Made by a program: the position numbers and the translations under genes. 42,855 nt of DNA from an uncultured Pseudomonadota bacterium (GTDB lineage: Bacteria > Pseudomonadota > Gammaproteobacteria > Steroidobacterales > Steroidobacteraceae), in the NCBI GenBank assembly GCA_903885195.1, contig CAISHQ010000094.1, positions 1 to 42,855 of the forward strand. The letters are read 5' to 3'. The notes under the pieces were generated by a model. It did not search any database and was not told where the DNA came from. It was given only the letters and a program-made list of their open reading frames with translations. Shown in pieces: positions 17,445 through 25,655 of the stretch (position 1 is its first letter; the number at the start of each line of letters is the position of its first letter).

Positions 17445-17845
17445 GTCCATTCAGTTGGCCGGTCCGTATCTACTGGGAAGATACGGACGCCGGTGGCGTC
17501 GTCTATTACGCCAATTACCTGCGCTATCTCGAACGTGCGCGCACCGAGTGGCTGCGTGCCAAAGGCGTCGATCAATCGCGTCTGGCGGCCGAGCAGGGCG
17601 TGCTGTTCATGGTGCTGGCGGTGAACGTGGAGTACAAGGCGCCGGCCCGGCTCGATGATCGTCTCCTCGTCACCTGCGAGGCGCTACCCGATGGGCGGAC
17701 CACGGTGATCTTCCAGCAGCGCATCTACAAGGAACCGGCGGCAGCCGGGGCGGAGCGCGAACTTCTCATCGAAGCGACGGTCAGGGTAGTCTGCCTCGAC
17801 GGTCGAACCATGCGACCACGACGTATAGCGGGGTACATACCTTGA
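17441..17845 (+). CDS. ybgC: Tol-Pal associated acyl-CoA thioesterase YbgC
   Basis: The 134-residue hot-dog-fold thioesterase acts on acyl-CoA or acyl-ACP linked to phospholipid metabolism and is normally encoded with the Tol-Pal genes. The signature [18 protein letters not shown] is intact, with catalytic D16, and ERARTEWL follows. GTG at 17441 has a strong GGAGG upstream and overlaps ruvB; the end overlaps the tolQ start (TTGA). The length is typical. Confidence 0.95.
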   Translation: MSPFSWPVRIYWEDTDAGGVVYYANYLRYLERARTEWLRAKGVDQSRLAAEQGVLFMVLAVNVEYKAPARLDDRLLVTCEALPDGRTTVIFQQRIYKEPAAAGAERELLIEATVRVVCLDGRTMRPRRIAGYIP

Positions 17846-18528
17846 ACGATCTGTCCATTCTCCGACTCATGGCCGAAGCGACCATCGTGGTGCAGCTCGT
17901 CATGCTCATGCTGGCGGCGGCGTCGGTGTATTCCTGGAGCATCGTGTTTCACAAGCGTGCGGTGATTTCCCGCGCACGAGCCGACTTCGTGCGCTTCGAG
18001 ACCGAATTCTGGTCAGGTGGCGATCTGGCGGCCCTCTATAAATCGATCGAAGCGCGTGGTCAGTCGCGCGGCATCGAGAGCGTATTTCAGTCGGGCTTTC
18101 GCGAGTTCGCACGCTTGCGGCAACAGGGTGTCGAGGCGGCGGACGTGTTGCTCGAGGGCGCCCGCCGCGGCATGAAGGCGCAGCAAATCAAGGAAGTCGA
18201 ATACCTCGAGAAGAGTCTCTCGACGCTCGCCACCGTGGGCTCGACGAGTCCCTATGTGGGCCTCTTCGGTACCGTGTGGGGCATCATGCATGCGTTCGTC
18301 GGCTTGGGATCCGTGCAACAGGCGACGTTGGCCACCGTTGCGCCTGGCATCGCTGAGGCACTCGTGGCGACGGCCATAGGCTTGTTCGCTGCTATACCGG
18401 CCGTCGTTGCATACAACCGGTTCGCCGACCAGATCGGACGACTCGAGATGCGCTATGACGCGTTTACTGAGGAGTTCTCGACCATTCTGCAGCGTCACGT
18501 GACGCGCGGCCCGCAAGCGGCGGCTTGA
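17842..18528 (+). CDS. tolQ: Tol-Pal system protein TolQ
   Basis: TolQ is the inner-membrane stator subunit (MotA/TolQ/ExbB family) that uses the proton gradient to energise TolA. The 228-residue protein has TM1 at about 14-34, a cytoplasmic loop, and TM2 and TM3 at about 135-155 and 165-190, with the conserved SPYVGLFGTVWGIMHAF and GIAEALVATAIGLFAAIPAVVAYN stretches. The TTG at 17842 fits the family N-terminus (MNDLSILRL); the next ATG, at 17869, would remove conserved residues. It overlaps ybgC by four bases. Confidence 0.96.
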   Translation: MNDLSILRLMAEATIVVQLVMLMLAAASVYSWSIVFHKRAVISRARADFVRFETEFWSGGDLAALYKSIEARGQSRGIESVFQSGFREFARLRQQGVEAADVLLEGARRGMKAQQIKEVEYLEKSLSTLATVGSTSPYVGLFGTVWGIMHAFVGLGSVQQATLATVAPGIAEALVATAIGLFAAIPAVVAYNRFADQIGRLEMRYDAFTEEFSTILQRHVTRGPQAAA

Positions 18529-18531
18529 GCG

Positions 18532-18981
18532 ATGGCGCAACCGAGCCGCAGGCGCAAGCCGATGAGCGAAATCAACGTCGTACCTTATATCGACGTGATG
18601 CTGGTGCTGCTCATCATCTTCATGGTGACGGCGCCGCTGCTTTCTCAAGGCGTCAAGGTCGATCTGCCTGATGCCGCTGCCGAGCCGATCGATCCTGCCG
18701 AGTTGCAGAACCGGCCGCCGCTTATTCTCTCGGTCGATTCTGCAGGGCAGCTGTACCTCAATCAGGGCGAGGATCCCGAGGCTCCCCTTACCGACGAACT
18801 GCTCGAGGCGCGCGTTGCTGCGTTGTTGCGCAACACCCCTGGCTTACCCGTTTTCGTCAAGGGTGATCGCACGGTGAGCTACGGGCGTGTGGTCGAGGCG
18901 ATGGTGTTGCTGCAGCGTGCGGGTGCCGTGAAAGTGGGCTTCCTTACCGATCCCGTGGCGGTGCGGCGCGCGGGCTCATGA
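18532..18981 (+). CDS. tolR: Tol-Pal system protein TolR
   Basis: The 149-residue partner of TolQ in the proton channel has a short cytoplasmic N-terminus, then NVVPYIDVMLVLLIIFMV, a single membrane helix that holds the essential Asp of ExbD/TolR proteins. A periplasmic domain follows and ends at a VVEAMVLLQRAGAVKVGFLT segment. It starts three bases after the tolQ stop. The tolA ATG lies 11 bp past its stop. Confidence 0.96.
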   Translation: MAQPSRRRKPMSEINVVPYIDVMLVLLIIFMVTAPLLSQGVKVDLPDAAAEPIDPAELQNRPPLILSVDSAGQLYLNQGEDPEAPLTDELLEARVAALLRNTPGLPVFVKGDRTVSYGRVVEAMVLLQRAGAVKVGFLTDPVAVRRAGS

Positions 18982-18991
18982 GCGCGGCGGG

Positions 18992-19858
18992 ATGTCGCGG
19001 CTGAAACCGTACCTGCTGTCCATCGCTCTGCACGCGCTGCTCGTCGCAGCGATCGTATTCTTTGGCGTGCGCGAGTGGCGCGAGACGGAAGAGACCCCGC
19101 AGGCGCTCGCGCTCGAGGGCCGTTTCGTCACGACCGAGGAGCTCGAGGGGCAGATACGCGCGACCGAGGTGGCGCCACCTCGCGAGGCCGACTCTGAGGT
19201 CGCGCCACCGCCCGAGCCAGCGGTGCCTGTGGATGAGGCCAAGCAGCAGCGTGAGGCCGAAGCAAAGCGTCAACTCGAAGCAAAGCGCGAGTCGGTGCTG
19301 CGCGAAACCGAGCGCAAGCGCGTTGTCGAACAGCAGCGCGTCGCTGAGCAGCAACGCCTGGCGGAACAGCAGCGTGTGGCTGCGCAGCAACGTGAAGCCG
19401 AAGCGCAGCGGCTTGCGCAGCAGCAGCGGCAGGCCGAGTTGCAGAAACTCATCGACGAGCAGGAGCAGGCCGAACGGCGTCGAGCGCTGGCTGCGCAGGC
19501 GGAAAAGGAGTCTGAACTGCAGCGTCGTCTGGCTGCCGAGCAGGCCGCAGAGCGACGGCGTGCCGAGGCTGCCCGCCGTGCGTCGCTGAGTGCACAATGG
19601 GCGGCAGCCATACAGGCGCGGGTGCAACGCGCGTGGCTGCGCCCCGACACGGCACGGGCCGGTATCGATTGTCGGGTCGCGGTGACCCAAGTGCAGGGTG
19701 GCACGGTGGTTCGCGTCGAGGTGCGCGAGTGCAACGGCGATGAGGCGGTGCGCCAGTCGATCGAGGCGGCGGTGTTTCGCGCCTCGCCGCTACCGCCGCC
19801 CCCTGAGCCCGAATTGTTCGAACGCAATCTGGAGTTGAGGTTCCGTCCCAATGATTGA
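18992..19858 (+). CDS. tolA: Tol-Pal system protein TolA
   Basis: TolA links the inner-membrane TolQR motor to Pal and TolB. The 288-residue protein has an N-terminal membrane anchor (about 8-27), an acidic Pro-containing stretch, and a long Gln/Arg/Glu/Ala coiled coil (about 72-195) with repeated QQR-xAE units. The C-terminal domain (about 198-288) shows W-A-A-A-IQARVQRAW and a PPPPEPELFERN tail. It is shorter than E. coli TolA (421) because the helical region is shorter. Its stop lies inside the tolB start (eight-base overlap). The repetitive codons are degenerate, not a recent expansion. Confidence 0.94.
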   Translation: MSRLKPYLLSIALHALLVAAIVFFGVREWRETEETPQALALEGRFVTTEELEGQIRATEVAPPREADSEVAPPPEPAVPVDEAKQQREAEAKRQLEAKRESVLRETERKRVVEQQRVAEQQRLAEQQRVAAQQREAEAQRLAQQQRQAELQKLIDEQEQAERRRALAAQAEKESELQRRLAAEQAAERRRAEAARRASLSAQWAAAIQARVQRAWLRPDTARAGIDCRVAVTQVQGGTVVRVEVRECNGDEAVRQSIEAAVFRASPLPPPPEPELFERNLELRFRPND

Positions 19859-21092
19859 ACGAATCGCCCGCGCTTTGCGCTACGGTTTGGTGACTGCGGC
19901 GCTGGCGCTCGTCTCGACGTCGGCTCGTGCCCAGTTGCAGGTGGATATCACCTCGGGCGTCACGGCCCCGGTGCCGATCGTGATCTCGGCGTTCACTGAC
20001 GACGCTCAGCCCTCTTCGGCGGTGGTCGGACAGGATCTGTCGCGTAGCGGACGATTCGTGCTGCAAGAGCGCACGCGAGCCGACTACATGGTCGCGGGCC
20101 GTGCACTGCCGGCCGCCGAGGGGCGCATCACGATCGAGTTCGAGCTCGTCAATCTGCTCACGGGTCAGCGCTTGCTGGCCGAGCAAGTGACGGCGGCGCC
20201 CTCTGCCTGGCGGAATGCGGCACATCGGATCGCCGATCGGATCTATCAAAGAATTCTGGGCGTGCGCAGCGCGTTCGCCACGCGCATCGCTTATGTCGCC
20301 GTCGATGGCGTGGCGCCAGCATTGCGCTATCGGCTGGTCGTGGCCGATGCCGATGGAGAGAACCCGCGAACGATCCTCGACTCCCGGCTGCCGATCATGT
20401 CGCCGGCATGGTCGCCGGACGGCGAGTCGATTGCTTACGTGAGCTTCGAGACCCGAAGCGCGGCCATCTATGTGCAAACCGTGCGCACGGCAGCGCGGCG
20501 ACGCGTCTCGGGTCGCGCGGGTGTCAACGGCGCGCCCGCGTGGTCGCCCGACGGCAAGCGTCTCGCGCTGACGCTGTCCTCGGCCGCCGGCAACCTCGAT
20601 GTGCACGTGCTCGAACTGGAGAGCGGCACGCTGACGCGAGTGACCGAACATCCAGCGATCGATACCGAACCGGTCTGGGCGAGCGACGGTACAGCACTCT
20701 TTTTCACCTCCGATCGAGCGGGCGGCCCGCAGATCTATCGAGCCGCGCCGGTGGCGGCCGCGGCTGTGCAGCGTGTGAGTTTTTCGGGCAGCTATAACGC
20801 TCGGGCCCGACCCAGTCCCGACGGTCGGCAGTTGGCACACGTCACTCGCGAGGGGGGCGCGTATCGAATCGCCGTGCTCGATTTACAGAGTGGTGCGGTG
20901 CGTGTGCTGTCGAAGGGTACACAGGACGAGTCGCCGGGTTTTTCGCCTGATGGGGGCACGCTGATCTACGCCGGGCGTGAGCGGGGTCAAGACGTCCTGG
21001 CGACGGTGTCGACGGATGGCCTGATTGCGCAGCGGCTCCAGGCGACGAGCGGCGATGTGCGCGAACCGGCCTGGGGGCCGTTTCGGCCTTGA
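19851..21092 (+). CDS. tolB: Tol-Pal system translocation protein TolB
   Basis: The 413-residue periplasmic protein has a signal peptide (about 1-27, ending SARA), an N-terminal alpha/beta domain that contacts TolA and a six-bladed beta-propeller with SPAWSPDG, GAPAWSPDG, EPVWASDG, RARPSPDG and SPGFSPDG repeats. It shuttles between TolA and Pal during outer-membrane constriction. The start ATG overlaps the end of tolA. The pal gene follows after 52 bp with its own likely promoter. Confidence 0.97.
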   Translation: MIERIARALRYGLVTAALALVSTSARAQLQVDITSGVTAPVPIVISAFTDDAQPSSAVVGQDLSRSGRFVLQERTRADYMVAGRALPAAEGRITIEFELVNLLTGQRLLAEQVTAAPSAWRNAAHRIADRIYQRILGVRSAFATRIAYVAVDGVAPALRYRLVVADADGENPRTILDSRLPIMSPAWSPDGESIAYVSFETRSAAIYVQTVRTAARRRVSGRAGVNGAPAWSPDGKRLALTLSSAAGNLDVHVLELESGTLTRVTEHPAIDTEPVWASDGTALFFTSDRAGGPQIYRAAPVAAAAVQRVSFSGSYNARARPSPDGRQLAHVTREGGAYRIAVLDLQSGAVRVLSKGTQDESPGFSPDGGTLIYAGRERGQDVLATVSTDGLIAQRLQATSGDVREPAWGPFRP

Positions 21093-21119
21093 TGCCCAGG
21101 CTGCGTGCCGTGCGATAAT
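21089..21119 (+). promoter_or_regulatory. Candidate pal promoter
   Basis: GATAAT (21114-21119), preceded by TGC, forms an extended -10 element. TTGATG (21089-21094), sharing bases with the tolB stop, is a possible -35 at a long 19-bp spacing. The predicted start near 21126 gives a short leader with AGGAG before the pal ATG. A separate pal promoter would allow the lipoprotein to be made in excess of TolQRAB. Confidence 0.45.
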
Positions 21120-21144
21120 TTCAGCAGATTCAGGAGATACCTCG

Positions 21145-21684
21145 ATGTTCAAAAAATCCCTTGTTCTCGTGTTGCCGCTGCTTGTCCTCGCAGCCTGCAG
21201 TTCGACGAGTCGCCAGGAAGAGGCGCCACCTGCAGAGGTGGCTCCGCCGCCCGCAGCCGTGGCAACACCAGACGATGCGGACGCCATGGCTTCGGCCGGT
21301 ACCGTCGGGGAGCTGAACGCCCGCTCGGTGACGCTGCCGCCGGAGCTTGCGGATCGGCGCATCATTTATTTTGCCTTCGACAGCGATGCCATCAGCGCTG
21401 AGGATCAGGCCCTGATCGCCGCCCACGCCCGTTTTATGGCGGGCCGGACGGGTGTACGGCTGCGGCTCGAGGGTCACACCGATCAGCGCGGCTCGCGGGA
21501 GTACAACATCGGTCTCGGCGAGCGGCGGGCTCAGGCGGTGCGCCGGGCTCTCGGGTTGCAGGGTGTCGCCGAGGCGCGGCTCAGCACCGTGAGTTACGGC
21601 GAGGAGCAGCCGGCGGTCGGCGGTGAGGACGAGGCGGCTAACGCGCGCAACCGTCGCGTCGAACTCGTCTACACGGCGGAGTGA
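21145..21684 (+). CDS. pal: Peptidoglycan-associated lipoprotein Pal
   Basis: The 179-residue outer-membrane lipoprotein has a lipoprotein signal with lipobox LAAC (C18). A Pro/Ala/Glu-rich linker (about 20-60) is followed by an OmpA-like peptidoglycan-binding domain with IIYFAFDSDAIS, LEGHTDQRGSREYNIGLGERRA and ANARNRRVEL. It anchors the outer membrane to peptidoglycan and binds TolB or TolA. The ATG at 21145 has AGGAG at a good distance; the open frame continues upstream into tolB but without a start signal. The cpoB start abuts the stop. Confidence 0.97.
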   Translation: MFKKSLVLVLPLLVLAACSSTSRQEEAPPAEVAPPPAAVATPDDADAMASAGTVGELNARSVTLPPELADRRIIYFAFDSDAISAEDQALIAAHARFMAGRTGVRLRLEGHTDQRGSREYNIGLGERRAQAVRRALGLQGVAEARLSTVSYGEEQPAVGGEDEAANARNRRVELVYTAE

Positions 21685-21686
21685 AC

Positions 21687-22472
21687 ATGCGCCGTATCGC
21701 GCTCTTCATGGCACTGGCGTTCGTCGCTCCGGCGATGGCGCAGTCCACCAAGTCTCGCCTTGAGGGGCTCGAGCAGCGTCTCGGCCAGCTCGAGGAGGTC
21801 ATGAAGGGGCAGGCTCTCGTCGAGATGTCGCAGCGCGTCGATCAACTCGAACGCGAGCTTCGCGAGTTGCGCGGTGAGGTCGATGCGCTAGTGCAGGCCA
21901 ATGCGGCGCTCAAGAAGCAGCAGCTCGACATCGCCGCAGACCTCGAGCCGCGCCTCGCAGCCATCGAGGCACGCGAGCGTGCCGCGGCCGAGGCCGAGGC
22001 CGCGGCGCAGGCTGCGGCACCGGCGGGCCAGGGCGCATCGACGCCGGTCGAGGGGTCTGCGATGGAACCGGGGGCTGCCGCAGCAGATACGGGCGGCAAG
22101 TCGCCGGAGCTGCGCTATGGAGAGGCGTTTGATGCGCTGAAGGCGGGTAAATACCCCGAAGCGATCGCGGGTATGCAAGAGTTTTTGACGCTGCATCCGA
22201 ACCACCCGCTCGCCGACAACGCCCAGTACTGGCTCGGGCAGACGTATTACGTCACCCGGGATTACGAGCGGGCGATTGCCGCATTCGCGGCGGTGGGCGT
22301 GCGACCCACGGATCTCGCGAAGACGCCGGATGCACTGCTGAAAAAGGGTTTGTCCGAGATCGAGTTGAAACGCCCCGATGCCGCGCGCGCGACGCTCGCC
22401 GACCTCGTCAACCGCTTTCCGAACAGTGATGCGGCCCGCACCGCCCGCGAGCGGCTGCAAAGCCTGCGGTGA
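21687..22472 (+). CDS. cpoB: Cell division coordinator CpoB (YbgF)
   Basis: CpoB couples the Tol machine with peptidoglycan synthesis at the septum. The 261-residue periplasmic protein has a signal peptide (about 1-18, ending APAMA), an N-terminal trimerising coiled coil (about 22-75), an Ala-rich linker and C-terminal TPR repeats (from LRYGEAFDALKAGKYPEAI onward) with the family's NAQYWLGQTYY motif. ATG 21687 has CGGAG five bases upstream; a GTG at 21681 overlapping the pal stop would add two residues. The end overlaps the queE start by four bases. Confidence 0.95.
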   Translation: MRRIALFMALAFVAPAMAQSTKSRLEGLEQRLGQLEEVMKGQALVEMSQRVDQLERELRELRGEVDALVQANAALKKQQLDIAADLEPRLAAIEARERAAAEAEAAAQAAAPAGQGASTPVEGSAMEPGAAAADTGGKSPELRYGEAFDALKAGKYPEAIAGMQEFLTLHPNHPLADNAQYWLGQTYYVTRDYERAIAAFAAVGVRPTDLAKTPDALLKKGLSEIELKRPDAARATLADLVNRFPNSDAARTARERLQSLR

Positions 22473-23125
22473 GCGTCGTCGCGGCACCACGCCTGAAGCT
22501 CACGGAGATCTTCAGGTCCCTGCAGGGAGAGGCCGACACCGTCGGTATTCCGACCGTGTTCGTTCGCCTCACGGGCTGTCCGCTGCGCTGCGGCTATTGC
22601 GATACGGCGTATGCATTTCATGGCGGCGAGTGGTGGTCGATCGAGCGGATCATCGATCGGGTGCGCGAACTCGAGGTGACCCATGTCTGTGTCACGGGCG
22701 GCGAGCCCCTTGCTCAGCCCTCGGTCCACGCCTTGCTGGCGGCGCTGTGCGATGCCGGCTACCGAGTGTCGCTCGAGACGAGTGGTGCGATGTCACTCGC
22801 TGCCGTCGATCCGCGGGTGGTGAAGGTGGTCGACGTGAAGACCCCGGGCTCTGGTGAGGTGGAGCGCAATCTATACGCCGAGCTCGACGCGCTGAATGCC
22901 ACCGATCAGATCAAGTTCGTGATCACGAGCCGGGCCGACTACGAATGGAGTCGTTCGCAGCTTCGCGAGCGTGCCTTGTCGAAGCGTTGCAGCGTGCTCT
23001 TCTCGCCGAGCCATGCGCAGCTTCCTGCGCGCGATTTGGCTGACTGGATCCTGGAGGATCGGTTGCCGGTGCGGTTGCAGATCCAGTTGCACAAATATCT
23101 TTGGGGCGATGTCCCGGGGCGATGA
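22469..23125 (+). CDS. queE: 7-carboxy-7-deazaguanine synthase QueE
   Basis: QueE is the radical-SAM enzyme that contracts 6-carboxytetrahydropterin to 7-carboxy-7-deazaguanine in the queuosine pathway. The 218-residue protein has EIFRSLQGE near the N-terminus and the [4Fe-4S] motif [11 protein letters not shown] with C37, C41 and C44. [10 protein letters not shown] follows as the SAM-binding GGE motif. GTG at 22469 overlaps the cpoB stop (GTGA). queC follows directly, so two successive steps are co-encoded. Confidence 0.96.
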   Translation: MSVVAAPRLKLTEIFRSLQGEADTVGIPTVFVRLTGCPLRCGYCDTAYAFHGGEWWSIERIIDRVRELEVTHVCVTGGEPLAQPSVHALLAALCDAGYRVSLETSGAMSLAAVDPRVVKVVDVKTPGSGEVERNLYAELDALNATDQIKFVITSRADYEWSRSQLRERALSKRCSVLFSPSHAQLPARDLADWILEDRLPVRLQIQLHKYLWGDVPGR

Positions 23126-23135
23126 GGGGCAGCGC

Positions 23136-23822
23136 ATGAAAGCTCAGGCGCAGCGCAGGAAGGCGGTGGTGCTGCTGTCGGGCGGGCTCGACTCCGCTAC
23201 GGTGCTGGCGCTTGCGCAGGAGCGCGGCTTTGCCTGTCACGCCCTGTCGGTGCACTACGGCCAGCGACACTCTTCTGAGCTTGCGGCCGCGGCGCAGGTG
23301 GCGCGCGTGCTGGGTGCCGCAGAGCACCGCGTCATGGGCGTGGACCTCGCTGGGATTGGCGGCTCGGCGCTGACTGATGTGGCCATCGAGGTGCCCTCGA
23401 CGCCGGCTCCGGGAATCCCCGTCACGTACGTCCCGGCGCGCAACACCCTGATGCTCGCGCTGGCGCTCGGTTGGGCCGAGGTTCTCGAGGCTGAGGCCCT
23501 GTTCATCGGCGTCAACGCAGTCGACTACTCTGGCTACCCGGACTGCCGTCCGCAGTTCATCGAGGCCTTCCAGACGCTCGCTGAAGTGGGGACTCGGGCC
23601 GGGGTATCGGGCCATGCGCCACGCATCGAGGCCCCACTGCTGCATCGGTCCAAGGCCGAGATCATCCGCGAGGGTGCAAGGCTCGGAGTCGACTATGCGC
23701 TGACGGTGTCCTGCTATCAGGCCGATCACGAGGGACAGGCCTGTGGTCGCTGTGATTCCTGTCGTTTGCGACGCGAAGGATTCCTTGCGGCGGGTGTGCC
23801 CGACCCAACCCGTTATGTGTAG
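23136..23822 (+). CDS. queC: 7-cyano-7-deazaguanine synthase QueC
   Basis: QueC uses ATP and ammonia to convert the QueE product to preQ0. The 228-residue protein has the PP-loop SGGLDSAT near the N-terminus, [10 protein letters not shown], and a C-terminal zinc site formed by C193, C203, C206 and C209 (SCY then CGRCDSC). The ATG at 23136 is chosen because GAGGGG lies six bases upstream; the frame is open further into queE. The stop codon is part of the -10 box of the tRNA-Lys promoter. Confidence 0.97.
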   Translation: MKAQAQRRKAVVLLSGGLDSATVLALAQERGFACHALSVHYGQRHSSELAAAAQVARVLGAAEHRVMGVDLAGIGGSALTDVAIEVPSTPAPGIPVTYVPARNTLMLALALGWAEVLEAEALFIGVNAVDYSGYPDCRPQFIEAFQTLAEVGTRAGVSGHAPRIEAPLLHRSKAEIIREGARLGVDYALTVSCYQADHEGQACGRCDSCRLRREGFLAAGVPDPTRYV

Positions 23823-23825
23823 AAT
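23820..23825 (+). promoter_or_regulatory. tRNA-Lys promoter -10 box
   Basis: TAGAAT overlaps the queC stop codon and is followed by TCGCGTCC, almost the same as the discriminator of the tRNA-Ala promoter (CCGCGCCC after TAGAAT). The predicted start near 23832 lies nine bases before the mature tRNA. No good -35 is visible. Confidence 0.5.
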
Positions 23826-23840
23826 TCGCGTCCGCGCGAC

Positions 23841-23913
23841 GGGTCCTTAGCTCAGCCGGTAGAGCAGCTCCCTTTTAAGGAGTTGGTCGACAGTTCGAAT
23901 CTGTCAGGACCCA
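23841..23913 (+). tRNA. tRNA-Lys (anticodon TTT)
   Basis: The acceptor stem is GGGTCCT/AGGACCC, the D-stem GCTC/GAGC, the anticodon stem GCTCC/GGAGT with loop CTTTTAA, and the T-arm contains GTTCGAATC. The discriminator base A is followed by ATT, so CCA is not encoded, unlike the other three tRNAs in the window. It lies between queC and aroD, 27 nt before the aroD ATG. Confidence 0.95.
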
Positions 23914-23940
23914 ATTCCCACTCGTCCCCGGTGTCTCGAC

Positions 23941-24723
23941 ATGCCTGCCTGCAAACCGCTCACTCTTCGCGGACGCCTGCTCGGGGCCGAGAAGTCGCCG
24001 CTCGTGTGTGTGCCGCTCGTTGGGCGCAACGCGCCGCAGTTGCTCGATGAGCTCGATCGAGTGCGTGTCGCAAGACCCGATCTCATCGAATGGCGCGCCG
24101 ATTTTCTTGAGGAATCTCTGACTGTCGCGCAGTGGCTGGCCATTGCCGCGCAGCTGCAGGCCGCAGCCGCGGAGCTGCCGTTGATTTTCACCTGGCGCTC
24201 GGCGGCCGAAGGTGGGCAGGTGGTTGCGAACGATGCGGCGAGTGTGTGCGAGATCAATACGGCGATGGCCGCGTCGGGGCTTTTCGCGCTGATCGATCTT
24301 GAGTCGGCCTCGGACCGCGCTTTTCGCGAGCCCGTCGTGCAGGCGGCGCGGCGTACGGGTACGGCCATCATTCTGTCGCGGCACGATTTTGCGACAACGC
24401 CGTCGATCGCAACGATGCTCGAGTGGTTTGCGCTGGCGCAGCAGTTGGGAGCCGATGTCGCGAAGGTGGCGGTGATGCCCCAGCAGGATGAGGACGTCCT
24501 CTCGCTGCTCGCGGCCACCGCGCAGGCGAGTCGGTCTTTGCGCATTCCACTCATCAGCATGGCCATGGGGGCGCGCGGCGCACTCAGTCGAATCTTTGGG
24601 CACCAATTCGGTTCGAGTGTCACATTCGCCGCGGGCGTCGCGCCCTCGGCACCGGGTCAATGGAGCGTGGCGGCACTGCGCGCTGTGCTTGAGGCCGTTG
24701 CAGCTTCGGACGCCGCGCGCTGA
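23941..24723 (+). CDS. aroD: Type I 3-dehydroquinate dehydratase
   Basis: AroD performs the third step of the shikimate pathway, dehydrating 3-dehydroquinate through a lysine Schiff base. The 260-residue protein has DLIEWRADF and FTWRSAAEGG substrate motifs, general base H148 in SRHDF, Schiff-base K175 in VAKVAVMPQ, and the C-terminal SMAMGARGALSRIFG and SAPGQ motifs. The spacing is that of E. coli AroD with five extra N-terminal residues. The ATG has no visible ribosome-binding site and follows tRNA-Lys by 27 nt. The type I class is notable because many gammaproteobacteria use the unrelated type II enzyme AroQ. Confidence 0.95.
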   Translation: MPACKPLTLRGRLLGAEKSPLVCVPLVGRNAPQLLDELDRVRVARPDLIEWRADFLEESLTVAQWLAIAAQLQAAAAELPLIFTWRSAAEGGQVVANDAASVCEINTAMAASGLFALIDLESASDRAFREPVVQAARRTGTAIILSRHDFATTPSIATMLEWFALAQQLGADVAKVAVMPQQDEDVLSLLAATAQASRSLRIPLISMAMGARGALSRIFGHQFGSSVTFAAGVAPSAPGQWSVAALRAVLEAVAASDAAR

Positions 24724-24745
24724 TTCACCGAGGGCCGTGAGCGGA

Positions 24746-25519
24746 TCAACCCGCTGGTGTAGCCGTGCAGCCGCATTGCGTGAGCACGTGTGCTGCGGCC
24801 TCCGCACCCGAGTCGACCACGTGCACGAGGGAGGCATCGGCGGCCTCGATGAAGCCGTGTCCGGCCAGGTGCGCGAAGTCGACGGCTTTGGCCCAATAGT
24901 CGCGACCGATGAGCACGATCGGCATCGGTGCGATGGTGCGCGTCAGCACTAAATTGAGCGCTTCATAGACTTCATCGAGGGTGCCGAACCCGCCGGGCAG
25001 TGCCACCAGGGCTCGTGCGCGGAACAGGAAGTGCATCTTGCGCAGCGCGAAGTATCGGAACTGGAAGGCGAGTCCCGGCGTGATGTAGGGATTCGGTTGC
25101 TGCTCGTTCGGTAACCGGATGTTGAAGCCGATCGTCGGTGCGCCGGCTTCGCTCGCGCCACGGTTGGCGGCGGCCATGAGGCCGGGGCCACCGCCTGTGG
25201 CGACGACGAGCTGATGACAACCGGGTCGGTGCAGGGCGCCTGAACTCAGTTCGTATGCAAAACGTCGCGCTTGCTCGTAAAGCCCGCGCTCGGCAGGCGT
25301 CGCTGCAGAATCCTCTGGGGGACGCACCCGCGCGCTGCCGAAGACAACGACGGTACTTTCGATGCCTGCAGCCCGCAGGTAGGTGTCGGTACGATGAAAC
25401 TCGAGTGCCAAGCGCACCGCGCGGGCGCTGTCGCTCTCCAGAAAGTCGAGATCGTCCTCGGCGAGCCGAAAGCTCGGGCTCGCCAGGATGGCCTGAAGGC
25501 GGTCTGCGTCGGTCTGCAC
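24746..25519 (-). CDS. LOG family protein (TIGR00730-type phosphoribohydrolase)
   Basis: The 257-residue Rossmann-fold protein carries the LOG motifs GGGPG (109-113) and PGGFGTLDE (175-183). These form the nucleotide pocket of cytokinin riboside 5'-monophosphate phosphoribohydrolases and of bacterial nucleotide-monophosphate nucleosidases such as PpnN. The N-terminal extension (1-55) and the LNLVLTRTIAPMPIVL stretch fit the longer proteobacterial branch often mislabelled lysine decarboxylase. The GTG start at 25519 has no clear ribosome-binding site and lies 28 nt downstream of tRNA-Glu on the same strand. Likely role: releasing a base from a nucleoside monophosphate; the physiological substrate is uncertain. 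Confidence 0.88.
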   Translation of the reverse strand: MQTDADRLQAILASPSFRLAEDDLDFLESDSARAVRLALEFHRTDTYLRAAGIESTVVVFGSARVRPPEDSAATPAERGLYEQARRFAYELSSGALHRPGCHQLVVATGGGPGLMAAANRGASEAGAPTIGFNIRLPNEQQPNPYITPGLAFQFRYFALRKMHFLFRARALVALPGGFGTLDEVYEALNLVLTRTIAPMPIVLIGRDYWAKAVDFAHLAGHGFIEAADASLVHVVDSGAEAAAHVLTQCGCTATPAG

Positions 25520-25547
25520 GGGGTCGTCCGCAGGGCGAGGACCCGGA

Positions 25548-25623
25548 TGGCGCTCCTTACGGGATTCGAACCCGTGTTACAGCCTTGAGAGGGCTATGTC
25601 CTGGGCCTCTAGACGAAAGGAGC
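25548..25623 (-). tRNA. tRNA-Glu (anticodon CTC)
   Basis: On the minus strand the acceptor stem is GCTCCTT/AAGGAGC. The D-arm contains CGTCTAGAGGCCCAGGAC, as in bacterial tRNA-Glu. The anticodon stem AGCC/GGCT holds loop CTCTCAA with anticodon CTC, and the T-arm contains GGGTTCGAATCCC. CCA is encoded. It reads GAG and lies between its own promoter and the LOG gene. Confidence 0.95.
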
Positions 25624-25655
25624 GTTGGGCCGGGTGCAGGAGGGGAAGGCGCGGT

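Noticed and set aside
19200-19570. Repetitive sequence in tolA considered as a direct-repeat array
   Set aside because: The units are degenerate and in frame, encoding the normal TolA coiled coil; there are no spacers, so it is not CRISPR.
22440-22480. A preQ1-type riboswitch before queE/queC
   Set aside because: queE overlaps the cpoB coding end, leaving no leader in which an aptamer could fold.
24746-25519. Annotation as lysine decarboxylase
   Set aside because: The PGGxGTxxE motif and size are those of LOG phosphoribohydrolases; no PLP-enzyme features are present.
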